Origin: Akkermansia muciniphila
Lineage (GTDB): Bacteria; Verrucomicrobiota; Verrucomicrobiia; Verrucomicrobiales; V1-33
Direction: 5' to 3'
DNA length: 64,000 nucleotides
Assembly: GCA_945861415.1 (NCBI GenBank)
Contig: CAMAUV010000005.1
Coordinates: forward strand, 56,738 to 120,737
This document shows, piece after piece, positions 51,453 to 61,093 of this stretch; position 1 is the stretch's first letter; every line of letters starts with the position of its first letter. Below the pieces are notes generated by a model. The model searched no databases. It saw only the letters and a list, made by a program, of their open reading frames with translations, and was not told where the DNA came from. The translations under genes were made by a program, and so were the position numbers.

Positions 51453-52250
51453 ATGAGCAGCTCCACCGCCCCACTGCCCCGCCGCGTCGTCATCAAGTTC
51501 GGTTCCGGCATCCTTACCCGCCCGGATACCGCCGCGCTGGATGAGAGCCAGTTTGCCCGGCTTACTCAGGCCATCGCCATTTTGAAACAGGAGGGACACG
51601 AAGTCATCGTGGTCACTAGCGGCGCTGTGGCAGCCGGACTGAATGCCCTAGGCTTCACCCGGAGACCGGCGGAGACTTCCCTTCTCCAGGCCTGTGCAGC
51701 AGTGGGGCAGACGCGGCTTATGCATAAGTATGCCACCCTGCTCGGCGCCTGTGGGCTGAACGTCGCACAATTGCTGGTCACCAACGAGGATTTTCTGCAC
51801 GAGGAGCGCCGCGGGCACTTGAAAGATACGCTCCGCAGTCTGCTGGAGCGCAAGGACATTGTCCCCATTTTCAACGAAAACGACTCTGTGGCCACGGAGG
51901 AGTTGAAATTCGGCGACAACGACGCCCTCTCCGCCGGTGTGGCGCAGATCGCCCGCGCAGACCTGCTCATCCTTTTCACCAGTGTCGACGGACTGATGCC
52001 TCCGGGCGAGAACAGCGGCATTGTCGAGCAGGTTAATGACATCAGCGAAGTGATGGATTATGCCCGCGATGAAAAAGGAGAGTTTAGTGTCGGCGGTATG
52101 GCCAGTAAATTGAAAGCCATCGAACGTTCGGTGAACGCCGGCGTGGAAACCCTCATCGCGAATGGCCGTCGCCCGGAACAAATCCCGGACCTCGTCGCCG
52201 GCCGGGGAATCGCCACGCGCTTCGCTGCGAAGCCTCTCCATACTACGTAA
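51453..52250 (+). CDS. proB: Glutamate 5-kinase, short form
   Basis: This 265-residue enzyme starts at the ATG at 51453 and phosphorylates glutamate in the first step of proline synthesis. [20 protein letters not shown] and [20 protein letters not shown] are the P-loop-like and Gly-rich motifs of the amino acid kinase fold. [40 protein letters not shown] and [20 protein letters not shown] follow. The C-terminal PUA domain (about 100 residues in E. coli ProB) is absent, as in several short ProB forms. proA is not nearby. Confidence 0.95.
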   Translation: MSSSTAPLPRRVVIKFGSGILTRPDTAALDESQFARLTQAIAILKQEGHEVIVVTSGAVAAGLNALGFTRRPAETSLLQACAAVGQTRLMHKYATLLGACGLNVAQLLVTNEDFLHEERRGHLKDTLRSLLERKDIVPIFNENDSVATEELKFGDNDALSAGVAQIARADLLILFTSVDGLMPPGENSGIVEQVNDISEVMDYARDEKGEFSVGGMASKLKAIERSVNAGVETLIANGRRPEQIPDLVAGRGIATRFAAKPLHTT

Positions 52251-52349
52251 ACCAGCACAGGGGAGAATCTACTCCCTCAGCGAAGCCCTGGCGGTTGGTG
52301 AAATTCGCGTGTTATACTTGGCGCCATATTTCTGACTGCGTCCTTCCGT

Positions 52350-52525
52350 TCAGGGACGTGGGATGCTCAACTGCCGGTAGATGGCTTTAGCGATGTGGTC
52401 TTTCACTTCACGGTGCCGCGGCAAGCTGAATCAGTCGCCGGTGGCCGGATTTTCCAAATGGCATGATTGCAGCCTTGTCGTTTGAGCACACAACCTTGCT
52501 GGCGCAGATGCCCCTCAGGTTCGAC
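52350..52525 (-). pseudogene. hicA: HicA-like mRNA interferase toxin relic
   Basis: Within the 283-bp gap between proB and the formate dehydrogenase gene, the minus strand reads HLRQQGCVLKRQGCNHAIW; after a one-base frameshift it reads NPATGD, TGA, FSLPRHREVKDHIAKAIYRQ and LSIPRP, ending at TGA (52350-52352). This matches HicA/YcfA small dsRNA-binding-fold toxins, with the catalytic His in the GxNHAIW motif. One frameshift and one stop destroy it. No HicB antitoxin is adjacent. Confidence 0.72.
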
Positions 52526-52533
52526 TAAAGCCT

Positions 52534-55305
52534 CTAAGCACCAACGGGCTTCGAGTCGCGGGCGGTGACGGCCTTCTTCACTGGTGAGGTGATCTTCTCC
52601 ACGTCAACGGCCACGACTTTGTATTCGGGGCACATGGTGTCTTCGTCGCATTCGCTGCTGGTGACGATGTTTACGAGGACTTCAGGGAAGTGGAAGGTGC
52701 AGTAGAGGATGCCGGGTTTAGTTTCCGTGCTGATGCGTGCCTTCATGGGGACTTCGCCGCGGGCAGAGAAGAGACGGACAGAGTCGCCGTCGGCGATACC
52801 TTTCTTTTTGGCGTCGTCAGGGTGAATGGCGAGGGTGTCCTCTGTCACGATTTCTACGTTGCTGGTGCGGCGGGTCATGGTGCCGCAGTTGTAATGCTCC
52901 AATACACGGCCGGTGGTGAGGATGAAGGGAAATTCCTGACCGTGTTTCTCGATCTCTTTGGATTCTTTGAAGTCGAAGAAGTGAAACTTGCCTCTGCCGC
53001 GCTTGAAGGTGTCGAGGTGGAGGCGCTCGGTGCCGATGTTGCCGGTAGCGATGGGCCATTGTTTGCCCTGGTCGGTTAGGCCCTCCCATGTGGCACCTTT
53101 GAAGAAGGGTACGATTTGCGCGATCTCGGCGAGCACGCCGTCGGGGGTGTAGGGGTCCTGTTTGGCGCCCATGCGCTGCATGATTTCGGCGACGATGACG
53201 CCGTCGGGTTTGGTGCCGGGGAGGGGCGGAATGACGGCATTCACGCGCTGCACACGGCGCTCGCCATTGGTGAAGGTGCCTGACTTTTCGAGGAAGCTGG
53301 ACGCAGGGAGCACGACATCGGCGAACTCGGCGGTGGGCGTCATGAAGAGTTCTTGGACAACGAGGAAATCGAGCGCGTTGAGTGCGGCTTTTACGTGCTC
53401 GGTATTCGGGTCGGTCTGGGCGACATCTTCGCCCATAATCCACATGGCTTTCAGATCACCGCGCAGCGCGGCGTCATACATTTGCGGGATTTTCCAGCCA
53501 ATCTCGCCGGACAGGTGCACGCCGTAAAACTCTTCGTAGAGTTTGTGCATGGCAGGGTCGTTCACTTGGAGATAGCCGGCGCCCTGGTGTGGCTGGCAGC
53601 CCATGTCGGCGGCACCCTGAACGTTATTCTGTCCTCGCAGGGGATTCACACCCACGCCGGGGCGGCCGATGTTGCCGGTCATCATGGCGATGTCGGCGAT
53701 GGTCATTACGGTCTTGGACCCGTGACTGTGCTCGGTAACTCCTAGGCCGTGGAAGGCCATCGCGTTCTCTGCCGAGGCATACTCAAGGGCGGCGGCGCGC
53801 ACCTGCTCGCGTGGGACGCCGTGGATTTTCTCCAGTGTGTCGAGGTCAAGCGTGCGCAGGCCATTTTCAAATTCCTCCCAGTTTTCGCAGCGCTCGGTGA
53901 TGAACTTCTTATCAATCTTGCTACTTTCCCAGATGTAATAAGCGAACATGTCGAGCAGCGCAACGTTGGTGCCCGGGCGAAGTTGGAGGTGGTGCTTCGC
54001 GTAGGGGACGAGTTCGATCTCGCGAGGATCGATGATGATGAGGGGCACGCCCTTCATGGCGCGCTGCTTGATTTTGCTGCCGGTGACGGGGTGGCCCTCG
54101 GTGGGGTTCGCGCCGATGATCAGGATGCAGTTGGTGTATTGGAGGTCGATGACGCTATTAGTGGCGGCACCGGTGCCAAAGGCTTTTTGCATGCCCCATG
54201 CGGTCGGACTGTGGCATACGCGCGCGCACGCATCGATGTTATTTGTTCCGAAGACCGTGCGGATGAACTTCTGCATGAGGTAGTTCTCCTCATTTGTGCA
54301 GCGTGCGGAACTGATGCCGCCGACGGCATCGCCACCGTGCTCTTCTTTGATGCGCGTGAGGTTCTTCACGATGTAGTCGTAGGCCTCGTCCCATGTGGCT
54401 TCTTGGAAGTGACCGTTGTAGCGGATGAGGGGCGTGCGCAGGCGGTCCTTGTGCTTCACGAACTTGAAGGCGTAACGGCCTTTCAGGCAAGTGTGGGAAT
54501 GATTAACCTCCGAGTCGATGGGCGCCTGGATGCTGAGGACTTCGTCGCCTTTCGTCGCTACATTCAAGTTGCAACCGACGCCGCAGTAGGTGCAGACGGT
54601 GCGCGTCTTCTTTGTAGCTTCGATGCTCTTAGAGGCAAAAACGTCGCTGATGGCGGAAGTGGGGCAGGCCTGCGAGCACGCGCCGCAGGAGACGCAGGGG
54701 GAGTTTTCGAAGGTGGTGTCGAGGCCTTTGATGATACGCGCGGCGAATCCCCGGCCGTGCATGGAGAGCACGTGCTGGCCCTGGACTTCATCGCAGGCGC
54801 GCACGCAGCGGGAGCAGTTAATGCACTTCGAGAGATCGCTCGTCATGTAGGGATGCGAGAGATCTTTTTTGCGGTCGAGGTGATTCTCGCCGGCAGGATA
54901 GCGCACGCTACGCACGCCGACTTTCGCGGCCACGGTCTGGAGTTCGCAATTTCCGTTCACCTCGCAGGTGAGGCAGTCGAGCGGGTGGTCGGTGAGGACG
55001 AGTTCGATGATGTTTTTCCGCAGACGGCGCACTTTCTGGGACTCGGTGAAGATGTGCATCCCAGCGCTCAGGGGTGTGTGGCAGGAAGCGACGACTCGGC
55101 GCGGGCCTTCGGCGGCCATAGCGACCTCCACACTGCAAACGCGGCATGCGCCGTAGGGCTCAAGCTGGGGGGCATCGCAAAGTGTGGGCACATGGCCGCG
55201 GCCTTTGTAGCGGTCTACGAATCTGAGCATGGTATCGCCATGCTCAAAACCGTGGGGGGTTCCGTCGATGTAGGCGATGCTTTCGGGAGATTGAGTGAGG
55301 CTCAT
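52534..55305 (-). CDS. fdhA: Formate dehydrogenase alpha subunit (molybdopterin, NuoG-like N-terminus)
   Basis: The protein has 923 residues. The N-terminus is NuoG-like: a 2Fe-2S domain (Cys43, 54, 57, 75), a His-Cys 4Fe-4S site (His107, Cys111, 114, 120) and two ferredoxin-type 4Fe-4S clusters (Cys161/164/167/171 and 204/207/210/214). The Mo-bis-MGD domain starts at about 235 with cluster Cys238/241/245/273, and the active-site Mo ligand is Cys364 in ACARVCHSPTAWGM, where some enzymes carry selenocysteine. FHGLGVTEHSHGSK, NNVQGAADMG and the final molydop-binding domain are present. It oxidises formate to CO2. NADH-linked beta/gamma subunits and fdhD are not adjacent. Confidence 0.95.
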   Translation of the reverse strand: MSLTQSPESIAYIDGTPHGFEHGDTMLRFVDRYKGRGHVPTLCDAPQLEPYGACRVCSVEVAMAAEGPRRVVASCHTPLSAGMHIFTESQKVRRLRKNIIELVLTDHPLDCLTCEVNGNCELQTVAAKVGVRSVRYPAGENHLDRKKDLSHPYMTSDLSKCINCSRCVRACDEVQGQHVLSMHGRGFAARIIKGLDTTFENSPCVSCGACSQACPTSAISDVFASKSIEATKKTRTVCTYCGVGCNLNVATKGDEVLSIQAPIDSEVNHSHTCLKGRYAFKFVKHKDRLRTPLIRYNGHFQEATWDEAYDYIVKNLTRIKEEHGGDAVGGISSARCTNEENYLMQKFIRTVFGTNNIDACARVCHSPTAWGMQKAFGTGAATNSVIDLQYTNCILIIGANPTEGHPVTGSKIKQRAMKGVPLIIIDPREIELVPYAKHHLQLRPGTNVALLDMFAYYIWESSKIDKKFITERCENWEEFENGLRTLDLDTLEKIHGVPREQVRAAALEYASAENAMAFHGLGVTEHSHGSKTVMTIADIAMMTGNIGRPGVGVNPLRGQNNVQGAADMGCQPHQGAGYLQVNDPAMHKLYEEFYGVHLSGEIGWKIPQMYDAALRGDLKAMWIMGEDVAQTDPNTEHVKAALNALDFLVVQELFMTPTAEFADVVLPASSFLEKSGTFTNGERRVQRVNAVIPPLPGTKPDGVIVAEIMQRMGAKQDPYTPDGVLAEIAQIVPFFKGATWEGLTDQGKQWPIATGNIGTERLHLDTFKRGRGKFHFFDFKESKEIEKHGQEFPFILTTGRVLEHYNCGTMTRRTSNVEIVTEDTLAIHPDDAKKKGIADGDSVRLFSARGEVPMKARISTETKPGILYCTFHFPEVLVNIVTSSECDEDTMCPEYKVVAVDVEKITSPVKKAVTARDSKPVGA

Positions 55306-55430
55306 GGCGGGAAAACTTTAAGAATTGCTGGGCGGCAGGATGCTACATTAAGCCCAATACACTGCTAAATGCAATCCTTTCGGCGCATTTTCCGGCTTGG
55401 CGATCCGTAGCGGCTGAAGCAGGTAGGGAA

Positions 55431-55718
55431 ATGTCATCACCCTTGTGCCTGTCTGACTCCGAACTCTCCGCTGCCCTCGCCGTCCTGCCCGGATGGGCGG
55501 TGGATAATGGCCAACTGGTGCACGAGCGCCGGTTTCCGGCCTATATGGACGGCATTCGTTTTGCTGCGGCCGCGGGGGAAGCGGCGGAGCGAATGAATCA
55601 CCATCCGGACATCCTGATTCAGTGGCGGAAGGTCCTGCTGAGCATTTATACGCACTCTGCGGGCGGGTTGACGGTCCTAGATATTGCCTTTGCCGGAGAA
55701 GTGAACAGAATTTTATAG
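55431..55718 (+). CDS. 4a-hydroxytetrahydrobiopterin dehydratase (pterin-4a-carbinolamine dehydratase)
   Basis: This 95-residue protein is of normal length for the family. LSAALAVLPGWAVDNGQLVH, ERRFPAYMDGIRFAAAAGEA, AAERMNHHPDILIQWRKVLL and SIYTHSAGGLTVLDIAFAGE carry the conserved His pair (NHHPDI) and the THSAGGLT motif of PCD/DCoH. It regenerates dihydropterin after aromatic amino acid hydroxylation or acts on molybdopterin-related intermediates. It is divergent from the formate dehydrogenase gene with about 125 bp between, which suggests a possible molybdopterin link, but this is only positional. Confidence 0.93.
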   Translation: MSSPLCLSDSELSAALAVLPGWAVDNGQLVHERRFPAYMDGIRFAAAAGEAAERMNHHPDILIQWRKVLLSIYTHSAGGLTVLDIAFAGEVNRIL

Positions 55719-55785
55719 CCCCGGACGCCCGCGGGCACGTTCCTCTACTTGCATTCCCTGCACACGTTCCTAATACCGTAGTATC

Positions 55786-56487
55786 ATGCCTCCTTTCGTT
55801 TTGTCCATCTGCCGATTTTGCCGGTCCTCCATCGGAAAAAAAATCCTCGTCGCCCTCACTGGGGCTGCGCTGGTCGGTTTTCTCGTGATGCACATGGCGG
55901 GGAACCTACTCGTTTTTGCCGGCCCGGAGGCATTGAATGGCTATGCCAAGAAACTGCACGATCTTGGTCCGCTGCTTTGGGTGGCCCGCATCGGTCTGCT
56001 CGTCTGCGTCGTCGTGCATGTCGTAGTGACCATTCAATTGACCACGGCAAACAAGCTGGCCCGCAAGCAAGCCTACGGGGTGGATGTTACGCAGAAGGCT
56101 TCCCGTTCCAGTCGGACAATGATTTGGAGTGGGGTCACCATTCTTGCGTTCGTCCTTTACCATCTGGCGCACTACTCATGGGGCTTGGCGAATAATTACT
56201 ACCAGCCGGACAATCCCCGCTACACACTGCCGGACGGGTCGCACAACGTCTACAATATGGTGATCGACGGCTTCAACTGGGCGCCGGCGTCCCTCTTCTA
56301 CATCGTGGCTATGGGACTGCTATTCATGCACCTCGGTCACGGTATCGCCAGTATTTTTCAGACGCTAGGCCTATCCACTAAAAAGTCGCGTCCAGTGATC
56401 GAACTGGCCGGCAAAGGAACCGCAGCCATTTTATTTGCGGGCAATACGCTCATGCCGCTGAGCATCCTAATGGGTTTTTTGAAATGA
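55786..56487 (+). CDS. sdhC: Succinate dehydrogenase cytochrome b subunit (b558 type)
   Basis: This 233-residue membrane protein has five predicted helices, as in the single-subunit diheme anchors of Bacillus and Bacteroidetes-like enzymes. SSIGKKILVALTGAALVGFL is the typical opening. Candidate heme ligands are His36 (MHMAGNLLVF), the His in VVVHVVVTIQL, YHLAHYSWGL and FMHLGHGIASIF. It anchors the flavoprotein and iron-sulfur subunits and passes electrons to quinone. sdhA and sdhB, which normally follow, are absent; an ABC ATPase gene comes next. Confidence 0.94.
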   Translation: MPPFVLSICRFCRSSIGKKILVALTGAALVGFLVMHMAGNLLVFAGPEALNGYAKKLHDLGPLLWVARIGLLVCVVVHVVVTIQLTTANKLARKQAYGVDVTQKASRSSRTMIWSGVTILAFVLYHLAHYSWGLANNYYQPDNPRYTLPDGSHNVYNMVIDGFNWAPASLFYIVAMGLLFMHLGHGIASIFQTLGLSTKKSRPVIELAGKGTAAILFAGNTLMPLSILMGFLK

Positions 56488-56524
56488 AGTGCGGCACCTT
56501 ACGCTCCGGTTTGGTTACCCTGTG

Positions 56525-57313
56525 ATGTCAGCCGTTCTAGAAGTTTGCGAACTCACGGTGCGCCGGGGAGGCACGCGGGTGCTGGGGCCACTTTCATGGT
56601 CGGTGCAGCCGGGCCAAATGTGGAGCATCATCGGGCCCAACGGTTCCGGTAAGACTTCGCTGCTGAGCTGTCTGACCGGATTGCTCAATGCCACGGCGGG
56701 CAGTATCCGGGTGCTGGGGGAGACTTATGGCGAGAGCGACTGGATTGGCCTGCGCCGCCGCATCGGAATCGTGAGCAGCAGTCTACGCCAGTTTATTGAT
56801 GACGACGAACCTGCGCTGAATGTTCTGGGCAGTGGCATTTCCGGCCAGATCAACTACTGGGGCCGCCTCAACTCAGCTGAAGCTGCCGCTGCCCGCGCCA
56901 TCGCCCGCCGCATGCAGTGCTCCGCGGTGCTGGATCGGCCTTGGGCCGTGCTCAGCCAGGGCGAGCGCCAGCGCGTGCTCATCGGCCGCGCGCTTATCAG
57001 CCAACCGGCTCTTCTCATTCTTGACGAGCCCTGTGCCGGTCTCGATCCGGTGGCGCGGCAGCGATTTCTCGTCTTCCTACAGCGGCTTATTGCGGCACCG
57101 CGGTCACCGTCTGTTGTGCTGGTGACGCATCACCTTGAGGAAATCCCGTCGGCTTGCACGCATGTCCTCGCACTGCGCGGAGGGCGGCCCGTTGGCTGCG
57201 GCCCGATGAGGGAAGTGCTCACTGCGCCGCTGCTCAGTCAGGCGTTTGGTGCGCCAGTGACCTTGTCGTGCAGCCGAGGCGAGTGGCGCATGCAGGCAAA
57301 CTCGGACACATAG
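56525..57313 (+). CDS. ABC transporter ATP-binding protein
   Basis: This 262-residue ATPase starts at the ATG at 56525. LEVCELTVRRGGTRVLGPLS opens the domain. Walker A is WSIIGPNGSGKTSLLSCLTG, signature AVLSQGERQRVLIGRALIS, Walker B ALLILDEPCAGLDPVARQRF and switch His in VVLVTHHLEEIPSACTHVLA. The HHLEEI-plus-short-length pattern is like YlmA/ModF-type ATPases. No permease or binding protein is nearby, so it could be a regulatory or orphan ATPase. Confidence 0.88.
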   Translation: MSAVLEVCELTVRRGGTRVLGPLSWSVQPGQMWSIIGPNGSGKTSLLSCLTGLLNATAGSIRVLGETYGESDWIGLRRRIGIVSSSLRQFIDDDEPALNVLGSGISGQINYWGRLNSAEAAAARAIARRMQCSAVLDRPWAVLSQGERQRVLIGRALISQPALLILDEPCAGLDPVARQRFLVFLQRLIAAPRSPSVVLVTHHLEEIPSACTHVLALRGGRPVGCGPMREVLTAPLLSQAFGAPVTLSCSRGEWRMQANSDT

Positions 57314-57413
57314 TTCCCTGCTGTCTCACCCATTCATCGACTAGGCGCATGGGCGTAGCGGCATCTCTGCATGAGCCGGCTAGAGTGAGGCTGGCCAGAA
57401 CTGATGAGCCGCT

Positions 57414-57740
57414 ATGAATGCCAGCCAAGGTCGCCGCGAATTTTTGAACCTGATGGGCATAGGCGTGCTGGCCACAGCCCTTGGACCATCGCGATCGAAC
57501 TGGGGCCCGCTCCGCGCAGCATGGCGGGGGAGGCCGCTGCGGCACAGACCTGCGCCGGATGATCGCCGCCGGAGTGCTGGCCAATGCGCGCACTTTTGGT
57601 GGACAGGACTATGGGGGCTTTCACACCATCATAGCGCTGGCTCCGGCTCTGCGCCGCCTAGCGCGCGAGAAAAAGACAGCGGGAACCGGGGCTTTCTTGG
57701 CTCATTTCGGCGTCCGCCGCAGGATGTTTAGAAACTCCGC
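57414..57740 (+). pseudogene. Broken Tat-exported hypothetical protein (DUF-like family of PVC bacteria)
   Basis: From the ATG at 57414 the frame reads MNASQGRREFLNLMGIGVLA (a Tat-like RREFL signal), then shifts. A second frame gives RRMIAAGVLANARTFGGQDY, GGFHTIIALAPALRRLAREK and KTAGTGAFLAHFGVRR. VLANARTFGGQDYxGFHT is a pattern I associate with secreted proteins of Planctomycetota and Verrucomicrobiota of unknown role. At least one frameshift and loss of the whole C-terminal half make it non-functional. It overlaps the 3' end of oxyR. Confidence 0.6.
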
Positions 57741-58583
57741 GGCAGTCCGGTTGGGAGCGCGCTGACGGGGCCATGCCGCAACCACTTTTCGCTCCGGCCG
57801 CGGTAACTGCAGTGAGCGGTAGGCGGGAGAGGATTCCCGTTTTTCTGAAGTGGCCATGGCGGGAATCAGGGAGATGCCCAGTCCGGCGTAGACGAGCGCC
57901 TGAATGGTTTCCAGCTGCGCACTCCGGAAACTGATTTGAGGGGTCACGTCGCGGCGGTCGCAGAAGCCCAGCACCTGATCACCAAGGCAGTGTCCTTCCT
58001 TCATCACGATCAGCCGCTCCCCGTTAAGGTCCGTGGCTTTGATGGTACGACGGGCGGTGAGGGCGTGGCCGGGCGGAAGTGCCAGCATCAGTTCCTCCGC
58101 GAACAGTTCCTCGATTTCCAAATGCGCGTCATCCAGCGGCACACTGGCAACGGCGAAATCGAGTTCCCATGACCGCAACTGGTTGAGCAGCCGCGGGGTG
58201 GTGTCCTCCTGCACAATGACTTCCACACCGGGATACCTAGAGACGAATTCCGCCATGGCGGCCGGCAGAAGGTAGGGCGCGATGGTGGGCAGAACGCCAA
58301 GAGTGAGCGTGCCGCGCAGGAGGTTCTGTGCGTCGGCGGCCTCGCGCTGCGCAGCGTCCACTTCCTCCAGAATGCGGACGGCCCGGCCCAGAAAGGATTG
58401 GCCGTGCGGTGTAGGCCGTGCTTCGCGCTTCATGCGGTCGAATAACCGCTCACCTAGCTCGTCTTCAAGCTTCTTAATTTGCTGACTGAGGGATGGCTGG
58501 GAGACGCGGCACTGCTCGGCGGCCCGGGAGAAATTTCCAGCCCGAGCCACGGCGACTACATAACGAAGCTGATGCATTTCCAT
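57702..58583 (-). CDS. oxyR: Hydrogen-peroxide-sensing LysR regulator OxyR
   Basis: The protein has 293 residues. The N-terminal winged HTH is MEMHQLRYVVAVARAGNFSR plus CRVSQPSLSQQIKKLEDELG. The regulatory domain has redox cysteines at positions 199 and 208 (MKEGHCLGDQVLGFCDRRD), the same numbering as in E. coli OxyR, which form the peroxide-sensing disulfide. It is divergent from katG with an OxyR operator between them that overlaps its own start codon, so it should activate katG and repress itself. Confidence 0.95.
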   Translation of the reverse strand: MEMHQLRYVVAVARAGNFSRAAEQCRVSQPSLSQQIKKLEDELGERLFDRMKREARPTPHGQSFLGRAVRILEEVDAAQREAADAQNLLRGTLTLGVLPTIAPYLLPAAMAEFVSRYPGVEVIVQEDTTPRLLNQLRSWELDFAVASVPLDDAHLEIEELFAEELMLALPPGHALTARRTIKATDLNGERLIVMKEGHCLGDQVLGFCDRRDVTPQISFRSAQLETIQALVYAGLGISLIPAMATSEKRESSPAYRSLQLPRPERKVVAAWPRQRAPNRTAAEFLNILRRTPK

Positions 58584-58618
58584 AGGTTTTGCCTATGATT
58601 AACTTAGGAAGTAAGTAT
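58582..58618. promoter_or_regulatory. OxyR operator between oxyR and katG
   Basis: Four tetranucleotide elements match the OxyR consensus ATAG-N7-CTAT-N7-ATAG-N7-CTAT with exact spacing: ATAG 58582-58585, CTAT 58593-58596, TTAG 58604-58607 and GTAT 58615-58618. Two elements are perfect and two differ by one base. It overlaps the oxyR start codon (complement of 58581-58583), which suggests autorepression, and lies 75 bp upstream of katG. Confidence 0.8.
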
Positions 58619-58653
58619 TTCAACAGTTACAAGACCCGGCATTTGACAAGTAA

Positions 58654-60885
<2,232 letters not shown>

Positions 60886-60915
60886 TCCATTTCGGTTGAA
60901 AGTTAAGACGCAATG

Positions 60916-60949
60916 CGCCCCGGACCTCTATTAGGTCCGGGGCGTTTTT
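60916..60949 (+). terminator. Rho-independent terminator after katG
   Basis: A perfect 12-bp GC-rich stem (60916-60927 pairing with 60933-60944) with a 5-base loop is followed by five T and then another T-run. It lies 31 bp after the katG stop. Confidence 0.93.
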
Positions 60950-61093
60950 GCTTTTTTTACTTCGCGTTAAAGGCCTCGAATTAGGGCACTGTTAATACGA
61001 ATATCTCATTCCGCTGAATAAATATGCTGGCCAATAGCTCCCAAGCCGTTGCATAAATGAAAACCCCCGAACCCTTTACATATCTGCCCACTT

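Noticed and set aside
53749..55368. A 539-codon plus-strand open frame
   Set aside because: It is antisense to the fdhA gene, whose cluster and active-site motifs are unmistakable; the long open frame is a product of GC-rich codon bias.
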